9,970 nucleotides of DNA from an uncultured Oscillibacter sp. (GTDB taxonomy: Bacteria; Bacillota; Clostridia; Oscillospirales; Oscillospiraceae). Position numbers and translations under genes: made by a program. Numbering within the stretch: the first letter of the stretch is position 1; every line of letters begins with the position of its first letter. Below are positions 1 to 5,492 of this stretch, in pieces. Under the pieces are notes generated by a model. That model had not been told where the DNA came from. It saw only the letters and a program-made list of their open reading frames with translations, and did not search any database. The stretch is taken from assembly GCA_904393855.1 (NCBI GenBank), contig CAJFNE010000057.1, positions 1-9,970 of the forward strand, given 5' to 3'.

Positions 1-582
1 ATCCGGCCTCACCGGGTATTCTACCGGATTCTGGACTGGATCGTCAACGTGGGCCGGTCCCTGCCCTTTGCCATTCTCCTGGTAGCCCTGATGCCCTTTA
101 CCCGGATGATCGTGGGTACTGCCATTGGCGTCAAGGGCGCCATTGTCCCCCTGGTGATTTCCGCCGCCCCTTTCATCGCCCGGATGGTGGAGACCTCCCT
201 CAGCGAGGTGGACGCCGGCGTGGTGGAGGCCGCCCAGTCCATGGGCGCGTCCACTTTCCAAATCGTCCGCAAAGTCTATCTGCCGGAGGCCATGCCCTCC
301 CTGGTTCTGGGCGGGGCCATCTCCGTGATCACCATCCTGGCCTACACCGCCATCGCCGGCATGGTGGGCGCCGGCGGCCTGGGCAACATCGCCATCCAGT
401 ACGGCCACAACCGGGGCATTACCTCCCTGATGTGGGTAACGGTGGTCTTCCTGATCATCTTCGTGCAGATCATCCAGCTGGTCTTCAGCGGCGTGTCAAA
501 GCGGATCGACAAGCGCCTGGATGCCTCGTCCAAGCGGTCCGGTTTCTTTGACCTGTTCTCCCGCCTGAACCACACCAAGTAA
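1..582 (+). CDS. metI: Methionine ABC transporter permease MetI (5' end missing)
   Basis: Membrane permease of the MetNIQ importer, which brings methionine into the cell with the MetN ATPase and the MetQ binding protein. The frame is open from base 1, so the start lies outside the window; 193 residues remain of a family protein usually around 215-230. Visible are four hydrophobic segments and the cytoplasmic EAA loop that docks on the ATPase (EAAQSMGA, about bases 226-249, followed by the typical basic stretch and LPEA). The phrase VGRSLPFAILLVALMPFTR is typical of MetI. The stop is TAA at 580-582, and metQ starts 83 bases later on the same strand with no terminator between, so they form one operon. 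metN is expected just upstream, outside the window, as is any S-box or other leader. Identification as a D-methionine/methionine-type permease is by family resemblance; related substrates are possible. Confidence 0.93.
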   Translation: MRPHRVFYRILDWIVNVGRSLPFAILLVALMPFTRMIVGTAIGVKGAIVPLVISAAPFIARMVETSLSEVDAGVVEAAQSMGASTFQIVRKVYLPEAMPSLVLGGAISVITILAYTAIAGMVGAGGLGNIAIQYGHNRGITSLMWVTVVFLIIFVQIIQLVFSGVSKRIDKRLDASSKRSGFFDLFSRLNHTK

Positions 583-665
583 TCCCGTTTTCCCCGTTTG
601 TCTCTTGGAATTCCGGCAAGCGTTGGAAATACACCCCAAAAAAATGAAATTGGAGGAAAAGAACT

Positions 666-1508
666 ATGAAGAAGAAGCTGCTGGCCCTGCTCCTGGGCCT
701 GACCCTGTGCCTCTCCCTGGCCGCCTGCGGCGGCGACAGCGGCACCACCACTGATGACACCACCGAAACTGATGGCGACACCGCTGAGACCGTCACCCTG
801 ACGGTGGCCGCCTCCCCCACTCCCCATGCGGTGATCCTGGAGCAGTGCGTGCCCATCCTGGCGGAGCAGGGCATCGAGCTGGTCGTCAACCAATATGACG
901 ACTATGTGGTGCCCAACACCGCCGTGGAGGACGGCGACGAGGACGCCAACTACTTCCAGCACCTGCCCTACCTGGAGGAGTTCAACGAGAGCCGGGGCAC
1001 CCACCTGGTGAGCGTGGCCTCCGTCCACATCGAGCCCATGGGCATCTACGCCGGCCAGACGACCTCCCTGGAGGACCTGCCCGACGGCGCTGTGATCGGC
1101 GTGCCCAACGACCCCACCAACGAGGGCCGCGCCCTGCTGCTGCTGCAGTCCCAGGGCCTCATCACCCTGGACGACAGCTCCAACCTGACCGCCACCCCCA
1201 ACAATATCGTGGACAATCCCAAGAACCTGGAGTTCCGGGAGATTGAGGCCCAGACTCTGCCCAGCTCCCTGCCCGATCTGGACCTGGCGGTCATCAACTC
1301 CAACTACGCCCTGGGCGCCGGCCTGAACCCCAGCACGGACGCCCTGGCCATTGAGTCCTCCGACTCCCCCTACGTCAACGTGCTGGTTGTCAAGGAGGGC
1401 AATGAGGACAACGAGGCCATCCAGGCCCTGGTGGAGGCCCTGCATTCCGACACCATCCGGGACTTCATCAACGAGGAGTTCGACGGCGCCGTGGTGCCCG
1501 CGTTCTAA
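666..1508 (+). CDS. metQ: Methionine-binding lipoprotein MetQ (NlpA family)
   Basis: Substrate-binding protein of the methionine importer, anchored to the outer face of the membrane by a lipid. The 280-residue product starts with a KKK signal peptide and a clear lipobox (LAAC, Cys21), followed by a Gly/Ser/Thr/Asp-rich linker to about residue 40. The mature domain has family hallmarks: an early SPTPH segment, DANYFQHLPYLEEF near residue 97-110, GVPNDPTNEGRALLLL near 146-160, and an end resembling FDGAVVPAF. Length is normal for the family. The start is supported by GGAGG at 652-656, nine bases before the ATG. It follows metI in the same operon and is followed by a strong terminator, so it is the last gene. 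Ligand could be methionine or a derivative; the sequence alone does not separate these. Confidence 0.94.
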   Translation: MKKKLLALLLGLTLCLSLAACGGDSGTTTDDTTETDGDTAETVTLTVAASPTPHAVILEQCVPILAEQGIELVVNQYDDYVVPNTAVEDGDEDANYFQHLPYLEEFNESRGTHLVSVASVHIEPMGIYAGQTTSLEDLPDGAVIGVPNDPTNEGRALLLLQSQGLITLDDSSNLTATPNNIVDNPKNLEFREIEAQTLPSSLPDLDLAVINSNYALGAGLNPSTDALAIESSDSPYVNVLVVKEGNEDNEAIQALVEALHSDTIRDFINEEFDGAVVPAF

Positions 1509-1528
1509 GAAAAACCGCATCAGCAAAC

Positions 1529-1565
1529 AACAGCGCCCCGGCAGAGCCGGGGCGCTGTTTCGTTT
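1529..1565 (+). terminator. Rho-independent terminator of the met operon
   Basis: A perfect 14-bp stem (1529-1542 with 1546-1559) closed by a three-base AGA loop, followed by TTTCGTTT. It begins 20 bases after the metQ stop codon. The arms contain GCGCCCCGGC / GCCGGGGCGC. The outer A-T pairs mean it could also work weakly on the minus strand. Confidence 0.93.
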
Positions 1566-1592
1566 CAGAAGCACAGCAGCATCGATAAAAGT

Positions 1593-1745
1593 GAAAAGAT
1601 AAAAGATAAGAGATACGAGATATCAGGCACAGGAGATCAGAAGGTCGTTTTACGGGCAGTATTCTTCGAGAAGCATATCCTCCCCCCGCAAAACACCGGA
1701 AGGCCAGCGCAGCGGTATCCCTTATCTTTTATCTCTTATCTTTTC
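1593..1745. repeat. 153-bp element bounded by imperfect 30-bp inverted repeats
   Basis: The left arm (1593-1622) and right arm (1716-1745) are reverse complements over 30 bases with four mismatches, including an uninterrupted 15-base match, AAAAGATAAGAGATA at 1601-1615 against 1730-1744. Each arm is itself built from near-tandem GATAAA/GATAAG/AGATA units, so pairing in more than one register is possible. The roughly 93 bases between the arms hold no credible ORF. The A/T-rich arms stand out from the GC-rich genes around them. It sits in the gap between the met terminator and the PBP terminator. It could be a MITE-like or other small intergenic repeat, or a convergent-gene spacer structure. 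No target-site duplication is visible and no second copy is in the window, so mobility is not shown. Confidence 0.55.
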
Positions 1746-1751
1746 TCTCCC

Positions 1752-1767
1752 TCCACGGTTCCGTGGA
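1752..1767. other. Short perfect hairpin
   Basis: TCCACGG at 1752-1758 and CCGTGGA at 1761-1767 are perfect reverse complements around two T residues; with a four-base GTTC loop the stem is six pairs. It lies just downstream of the PBP terminator in the minus direction and just outside the inverted-repeat element. It may be a back-up termination or RNA-stabilising hairpin for the PBP transcript, but it has no U tract. Confidence 0.35.
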
Positions 1768-1771
1768 CGCA

Positions 1772-1799
1772 AAGAAGACCGGCGAAAGCCGGTCTTCTT
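1772..1799 (-). terminator. Terminator of the PBP gene
   Basis: A perfect 12-bp stem (1772-1783 with 1788-1799) with a stable GNRA-type tetraloop (GAAA on the plus strand, TTTC on the minus). It starts 12 bases after the PBP stop codon on the minus strand. The 3' flank on that strand ends in CTTCTTTGCG, so the U tract is short and partly inside the stem. The hairpin is strong; the tail is weak. Confidence 0.8.
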
Positions 1800-1810
1800 G
1801 TTTGCGATCG

Positions 1811-4501
1811 CTATCCCAGAATGCTCCACCAGTCGTCCCCGGTGCCGCCGGGGTCCGTGGGCTCTGTGGGTTCTGTGGGGACCGTGGGGTCCGTCGGCGT
1901 GGTCGTTCCCGTGTCGCCGCCGGACTCTCCGCTCTCCCCGGAGGAGTTGCCGCCGTCCGGGTTGCTGGGGTCCTCCGGATTATTGGGGTCCTCCGTGGGA
2001 TTCTCCGGGTCCGTGGTCTGGGCCGTGGTGTGCACCGGGCAGCCGATCACATCTGGATAGAGCTCCGAGCCGTCGGAGGCAATGGTGGGCCGCAGGCCGA
2101 TGGCCTCCTCCATGGTGGAGATCAGATACGCGTCGTCCTCCGCCACCACGCCGGAGCCGTAGTCCACCCGCTCATGGTCCAGGAAGGCCGCCTGGATCAC
2201 AGACTCCGCCGGGCAGTTCTCCGTGGCAAGGCACTCCCCCTCGGTACAGTAATCCCGCACAACGTGCAGGGAACACTCCTCTGTGGGCTCGCTTCCCACG
2301 GCTACCTCCACGCTGTATACCCGGCTGCCCCGGATATCCGCCGCACAGGCGTCCGTGGCCAGCAGGCCGCTGTCCCGGCAGATCCGAACGGTGGTCAAGC
2401 CGCTGTCGGGTTTTGAGAAGTCCTTGTTCTCCAGCTCCTCATGGATCGGCTCCATCACCAGCTTCCACATGGTGATCGCCGGGTTGCCGGAGTAGCTGAT
2501 CCGGGCGTTGGAGGGATAGCCCACCCAGACCGCCGCCACGTAGTAGGGGGTGTAGCCCACAAAGTAGCGGTCGTAGTTGTCGCTAGTGGTACCGGTCTTG
2601 CCGGCGATGGTCATGCCGGAGAACCGGGCCTGAGTGCCGGTGCCGGAGGACACCGCAGTTTTCAGCATCTTATTCATCAGATAGGCGGTGGTCTCCTTCA
2701 TGGCCACGTGGCTCTCGCCCTCGTTCTCCAGGATCACGTTGCCGTCGGCGTCCTCCACCCGGAGATAGGTCCGGGGCTCGTTATAGATGCCGTTGTTGGC
2801 AAAGCAGGCATAGGCCGCCGCCATCTCGATGGTGCTGAGACCCCGGTTCAGACCGCCCAGGCCCAGGGGGCTCAGGTCCATGTCCTCCGGCTCCAGGCTC
2901 AGGCACAGCTTCTCCGTGGCAAAGGCATAGGCCTCTGCCACGCCACAGGCCTGCAGGGTCTGGAGGGCGATAGTATTGATGGAGTTCTGGATACCCGTCG
3001 CCACGGAGACGAAGCCCCGGTAGCGCGGCGGGGAGTTCTTGGGCCAGTAGGTACCGTTCAGCTCCTGAACCGGGTAGTCGTCAAAGGCGGTGCCCGGGTT
3101 CACGGCCCCGGACTCAATGGCCGGGGCATAGGCGGTCAAGGGCTTGATGGAGGAGCCCACCTGATGCCGGTCCGCCGCATAGCTCCAGTTCAGGCTGCCC
3201 TCCTTCTCTCCCATCTGACCCACGATGGCCACGATATTGCCGGTGGAGGGGTCCATGACCGTGATGCCGGACTGGATCAACTGCCCGTCCCGGCTGGTGA
3301 GATTCTTCAGATTGCTGCGGTCCGCGTAGACGGACTCCGCCAGCTCCTGGATCTCCGGGTTCACGGTGGCATAGATCTTATAGCCGCCGTTGTACAGGCG
3401 CTTTTCCGCCTCCTCCGTGGAGATGTTCAGCTCCGCGGCCAGGTCCGCCGTCACATCCCGGAACACCTGGTCCACGAAGTAGTTGTTGATTTCCACATTG
3501 CCGCCGGTGGCCTCTGTCACGATGTCCTCCGCGGAGGTGGAGCCGTCGGTGAATTGCAGCACCTCGGCCTTGGCAGCCTCCGCCTCCTCCTCGGTCAGAT
3601 AGGTGGTCCAGCTGCTGCGGTCGTCGATGTCCTCCAGGGTGGCGGGGCCTTCCACCTCCGCCATCTTGTTCAGGATGTCCTCCTGCCGCTGCTTGTTCAG
3701 CTCCCGGGGGGTGATGGTGGTGCCGTCGTCCCGGGTATAGGTGATGTCGTACATGGGGCCGTACAGGGAGGGGTTGTTGGTGATGGCGATGAGGCTTGCG
3801 CACTCCGCCACGTCCAACTCCGACACGTCCTTGCCGAAGTAGAACTGGGCCGCCGTCTGGACGCCGTAGCAGCCCTGCCCCAGATAGATGGTGTTCAGGT
3901 AGAGCTCCAGGATCTCCGCCTTGGTGTAGTTCTTCTCGAACTCCAGGGCCCGGAAAATCTCCCGGACCTTCCGGTTGACGTAGGGATCGTTGTCCTCCGT
4001 CAGGTTCTTGAGCATCTGCTGGGTGATGGTGGAGCCGCCGTAGGTATCCCGCATGCCGAAGAACATGTTCACAACGGCGCCTGCCGTCCGCTTCCAGTCC
4101 ACACCGTTGTGTTGGAAGAACCGCTCGTCCTCGATGGCCACGGCGGCCTGCCACAGGGCGTCGGGCATGTCCTCGATGTCCACCAGGACCCGGTTCACCT
4201 CGCCGTGCAGGGTGTCGTACTCCTCCCACTCCCCGGTCTCCGCGTCCTCATAATAAATGAAAGAGCTGAGGCTCATGGTGTAGTCCTCCGCCCGGATATC
4301 CACCACCGGCAGCACATTGGTCTGCACATATTTCATGAAAATCCCGGCGAAAATAGCAGCGGTACAGATCCCCACCAGAAACAGCGTCAGCAGCACGAAT
4401 CCCACCTTGCGGCCCGTTCCCTCCCGGGTACGCTTGGGAGTCGTTCGGCTCTGGCTGCGGCGGGGATGCGGCTCCGCCTGTCTTCTTCCGTGTTCGATCA
4501 C
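1811..4501 (-). CDS. ponA: Class A penicillin-binding protein, PBP1A family
   Basis: Bifunctional peptidoglycan synthase: polymerises lipid II glycan strands and cross-links their peptides on the outer face of the membrane. With the GTG at 4499-4501 it has 896 residues. Order: basic cytoplasmic tail (1-32, many Arg), one membrane segment (about 34-57), GT51 glycosyltransferase (about 100-250) with the EDERFFQHNG motif (putative catalytic Glu124), GGSTITQQ and RKVREIFRALEFEKNYTKAEILELYLN split motifs, a linker, then the transpeptidase with SSIK (nucleophile Ser450, Lys453), SIN (507-509) and KTG (635-637). After the KTG there are seven Cys residues (708-821) and then a disordered Pro/Thr/Asp tail ending in DDWWSILG. 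All catalytic motifs are intact. It is transcribed alone, divergently from the DUF1292 gene. The symbol ponA is used in the B. subtilis sense; another class A paralogue name is possible. Confidence 0.95.
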   Translation of the reverse strand: MIEHGRRQAEPHPRRSQSRTTPKRTREGTGRKVGFVLLTLFLVGICTAAIFAGIFMKYVQTNVLPVVDIRAEDYTMSLSSFIYYEDAETGEWEEYDTLHGEVNRVLVDIEDMPDALWQAAVAIEDERFFQHNGVDWKRTAGAVVNMFFGMRDTYGGSTITQQMLKNLTEDNDPYVNRKVREIFRALEFEKNYTKAEILELYLNTIYLGQGCYGVQTAAQFYFGKDVSELDVAECASLIAITNNPSLYGPMYDITYTRDDGTTITPRELNKQRQEDILNKMAEVEGPATLEDIDDRSSWTTYLTEEEAEAAKAEVLQFTDGSTSAEDIVTEATGGNVEINNYFVDQVFRDVTADLAAELNISTEEAEKRLYNGGYKIYATVNPEIQELAESVYADRSNLKNLTSRDGQLIQSGITVMDPSTGNIVAIVGQMGEKEGSLNWSYAADRHQVGSSIKPLTAYAPAIESGAVNPGTAFDDYPVQELNGTYWPKNSPPRYRGFVSVATGIQNSINTIALQTLQACGVAEAYAFATEKLCLSLEPEDMDLSPLGLGGLNRGLSTIEMAAAYACFANNGIYNEPRTYLRVEDADGNVILENEGESHVAMKETTAYLMNKMLKTAVSSGTGTQARFSGMTIAGKTGTTSDNYDRYFVGYTPYYVAAVWVGYPSNARISYSGNPAITMWKLVMEPIHEELENKDFSKPDSGLTTVRICRDSGLLATDACAADIRGSRVYSVEVAVGSEPTEECSLHVVRDYCTEGECLATENCPAESVIQAAFLDHERVDYGSGVVAEDDAYLISTMEEAIGLRPTIASDGSELYPDVIGCPVHTTAQTTDPENPTEDPNNPEDPSNPDGGNSSGESGESGGDTGTTTPTDPTVPTEPTEPTDPGGTGDDWWSILG
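1844..2017 (-). repeat. Low-complexity Pro/Thr/Asp/Gly tail of the PBP
   Basis: This part of the PBP gene codes for about 58 residues of DP/NP/PTEP-type repeats, an SGESGESGG stretch and a TEPTEPTDP triplet repeat. The DNA shows the matching degenerate GTGGG(G)NTCNGTGGG-like units on the plus strand (about 1850-1895). Such tails are common and variable in length in Firmicute class A PBPs. They are probably disordered and outside the cell, perhaps lying along or through the wall. Slippage could change the repeat number between strains. Confidence 0.75.
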
Positions 4502-4513
4502 AGACACCTCCTT
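4499..4513 (-). promoter_or_regulatory. RBS and GTG start of the PBP
   Basis: On the minus strand, AAGGAGG (4507-4513) is followed by TGTCT and then GTG at 4499-4501, an ideal five-base spacing. A GTG two codons upstream (4505-4507) keeps the same frame but overlaps the Shine-Dalgarno sequence itself, so it is very unlikely to be the start. No ATG in frame is near. Confidence 0.8.
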
Positions 4514-4612
4514 GTTTCCTTACCATCTTCCAAAAATCTGTCAGTGCCGCTGGCATCGTCTCTGCCGGCGGAATATTCTTCTCAACTCCTAAAAGGTTAG
4601 AATACACGTTCT

Positions 4613-4641
4613 ATTGTACCATCCCCTGTCAACATTGAAAA
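4613..4641 (-). promoter_or_regulatory. Likely promoter of the PBP gene
   Basis: On the minus strand, TTTTCA (4636-4641), a 17-base spacer and TACAAT (4613-4618), the latter preceded by TGG, which makes an extended -10 (TGnTACAAT). The predicted start is near 4606, giving a leader of about 105 bases before the GTG. A better -35 match, TTGACA, lies inside the spacer only 8 bases from the -10 and cannot pair with it as a normal sigma-A promoter. Confidence 0.6.
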
Positions 4642-4651
4642 TGTCGAATTT

Positions 4652-4772
4652 CCCCGAAAAAAAGTTCCCACTCGGAATGGTTTTCGGGTTTTCGGGCAGG
4701 ATATCTCCTGTCAGGGAGACAGAGTTTCCGTCTTTTTGACTTCTTCCTCTCTTGCAATCCCCGAAAGTTTCG
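4652..4772. promoter_or_regulatory. Cluster of four CCCGAAA motifs in the divergent control region
   Basis: CCCCGAAA occurs on the plus strand at 4652-4659 and 4759-4766. Its reverse complement TTTTCGGG occurs as a perfect tandem pair at 4681-4688 and 4689-4696. The first plus copy could pair with either inverted copy (8 bp). The last copy is part of an 11-base dyad, CGAAAGTTTCG at 4762-4772, which sits between the -35 and -10 of the DUF1292 promoter, an operator-like position. A separate imperfect dyad (TCTCCTG/CAGGGAGA) lies at about 4704-4719. No known regulator box is recognised; function is inference. Confidence 0.4.
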
Positions 4773-4780
4773 TGTAAAAT
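4752..4780 (+). promoter_or_regulatory. Promoter of the DUF1292 gene
   Basis: TTGCAA (4752-4757), a 17-base spacer and TAAAAT (4775-4780) fit a sigma-A promoter well. Transcription would begin near 4787, about 35 bases before the start codon. The spacer contains the CGAAAGTTTCG dyad. Confidence 0.75.
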
Positions 4781-4821
4781 AGCAACCACAAAGCGGTCGC
4801 ACCGCCAGAGAGGAGGCCCCC

Positions 4822-5103
4822 ATGAGCGAAGATTTCGGCCCTACTTTTATCACTGTCACCGATGACGACGGGCAGGAGATTGTCCTGGAATTCGTGGACG
4901 CGCTGGAGCACAACGGCCAGATGTATCAGGCCTTTTTCCCCGCTGAGACCGAGGGGGAGGAGGATGACCCGGACAACGGCCTGGTGATCCTGAAGGTCAT
5001 CCATGAGGATGGTGAGGACCTGCTCTCCACCCTGGATTCCGACGAGGAGCTGGAGACGGTGTACGAGCTGTTTATGGAGAATCTCTTCAGCGACGAGGAG
5101 TGA
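4822..5103 (+). CDS. DUF1292 family protein (YrzB-like), function unknown
   Basis: A 93-residue, strongly acidic, cytoplasmic protein with no membrane segment, signal or Cys. It matches the DUF1292 pattern: an opening FITVTDDDGQEIVLEFVDALEH-like beta-rich segment, a Y-QAFFPAE strand, an acidic loop (EGEEDDPDNG) and LVILKVIHEDGEDLLSTLDSDEELETVYELF ending in an acidic tail. No biochemical function is established for the family. AGGAGG at 4811-4816, five bases before the ATG, fixes the start. In many Firmicutes this family is linked to alaS, ireB (yrzL) and ruvX (yqgF); here it stands alone beside a PBP. No terminator follows the stop, so its mRNA should continue into the structured region up to about 5348. 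Confidence 0.88.
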   Translation: MSEDFGPTFITVTDDDGQEIVLEFVDALEHNGQMYQAFFPAETEGEEDDPDNGLVILKVIHEDGEDLLSTLDSDEELETVYELFMENLFSDEE

Positions 5104-5104
5104 C

Positions 5105-5348
5105 GCGGGAGATGCCGATGTGCCCTGCGGGGTGCGTGATAGGTTTTCTTTTTAACCCACATTTCGTTATAAGGGATGCCAGATCAGGGCGTGGTTCGCA
5201 GGCCTCCCGGCTGCCGTCTGCGGCTGGAAGTTGGAAGTGGTAAAGCGCGCTGGAGGCAACCCACCTGTCCAGAAAGGGTGCAGGTTATAACGGACCTACA
5301 CGGCCACCGCGGGGCTCCGGATGCAGGGCAGATTTCTGCCCTGCTTTT
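5105..5348 (+). ncRNA. Candidate structured RNA, rod-like, possibly 6S-like
   Basis: No gene fits here, yet the plus strand folds by hand into a long rod. Outer duplex: 5122-5128 with 5309-5315 (7 pairs, one G-U), 5131-5134 with 5305-5308, 5135-5138 with 5299-5302, and 5140-5144 with 5294-5298, separated only by small bulges; it may extend to 5112-5117/5318-5322. Then a 20-base bulge on the 5' side only (5145-5164), CGTTATAA/TTATAACG (5165-5172 with 5285-5292), and an inner arm: CAGG/CCTG (5185-5188, 5264-5267), GGTT/AACC (5193-5196, 5258-5261), GCCTCC/GGAGGC (5202-5207, 5252-5257) and a GCCG-TCTG-CGGC hairpin (5213-5224). A terminator follows. A long closing duplex, one-sided bubble and terminal arm recall 6S RNA, the sigma-A RNA polymerase mimic, but the family is not confirmed by any sequence motif I can vouch for. 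I see no promoter just upstream, so it may be the 3' part of the DUF1292 transcript. Alternatives: a cis-regulatory leader or a 3'-UTR-derived sRNA. Confidence 0.5.
5323..5348 (+). terminator. Terminator of the structured RNA / DUF1292 transcript
   Basis: GCAGGGCAG (5323-5331) and CTGCCCTGC (5334/5336-5344 region) form a perfect 9-bp stem with an ATTT loop, followed by TTTTTT. This is a textbook rho-independent terminator. It begins directly after the outer duplex of the candidate RNA and lies about 57 bases upstream of the foldase promoter -35. Confidence 0.93.
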
Positions 5349-5361
5349 TTCAGCTTCTTTT

Positions 5362-5374
5362 CAGGAAGTTCCTG
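5362..5374. other. 13-base perfect dyad upstream of the foldase promoter
   Basis: CAGGAA-G-TTCCTG is a perfect palindrome around one central base, 31 bases upstream of the -35 hexamer at 5405. The position would suit an activator or upstream operator, but a chance dyad of this size is not rare. Confidence 0.3.
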
Positions 5375-5404
5375 TATTCTATCGGCAAACGTCAAATTTT
5401 CCCC

Positions 5405-5433
5405 TTGCACAAACCGCTGGGATTCGGTATAAT
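5405..5433 (+). promoter_or_regulatory. Strong sigma-A promoter of the foldase gene
   Basis: TTGCAC (5405-5410), exactly 17 bases, then a consensus TATAAT (5428-5433). Transcription should start near 5440, leaving a leader of about 50 bases. The ribosome site is GAGAGGA (5474-5480), 12 bases before the ATG, which is somewhat far. Confidence 0.9.
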
Positions 5434-5492
5434 ACTACAGTGCGTAAATTGCGGACAAGCACCTGAAAATATAGAGAGGACTGAAACAACAC

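Noticed and set aside
342..1574. A 410-codon minus-strand frame across metI and metQ
   Set aside because: It crosses the metI end, the spacer, metQ and the terminator hairpin; composition is typical of a shadow frame, and metI/metQ are clear.
1595..1745. A CRISPR array or short tandem repeat in the met/PBP gap
   Set aside because: There are no regularly spaced direct repeats with unique spacers; the repeats are two inverted arms only.
2441..4600. A 719-codon open frame on the plus strand, antisense to the PBP gene
   Set aside because: The translation is a His/Gly/Val/Leu-rich mix with no domain or signal, and the opposite strand encodes an intact PBP with all catalytic motifs. Strong G/C bias at third positions removes stop codons from the mirror frame.
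4248..4607. A minus-strand frame beginning in the PBP leader that could be a leader peptide or uORF
   Set aside because: It starts with GTG almost at the predicted transcript start, has no RBS there, and runs 250 bases into the PBP gene in another frame with shadow-like composition.
4600..4641. TTGACA at about 4627-4632 (minus strand) as the -35 of the PBP promoter
   Set aside because: It lies only 8 bases from TACAAT, and no acceptable -10 is found 16-18 bases downstream. The TTTTCA plus extended -10 reading fits better.
5258..5320. A T-box leader, suggested by GGGTG and CCACCGCGG
   Set aside because: The conserved T-box sequence (AGGGTGGNACCGCG type) is not present, there is no Stem I specifier arrangement I can identify, and the downstream gene is not an aminoacyl-tRNA synthetase or amino-acid gene.
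5105..5348. SRP RNA, RNase P RNA or tmRNA as the identity of the structured region
   Set aside because: The GGAAGGAAGCAGCC-type SRP loop, the RNase P conserved regions and the tmRNA alanyl acceptor/tag frame are all absent.
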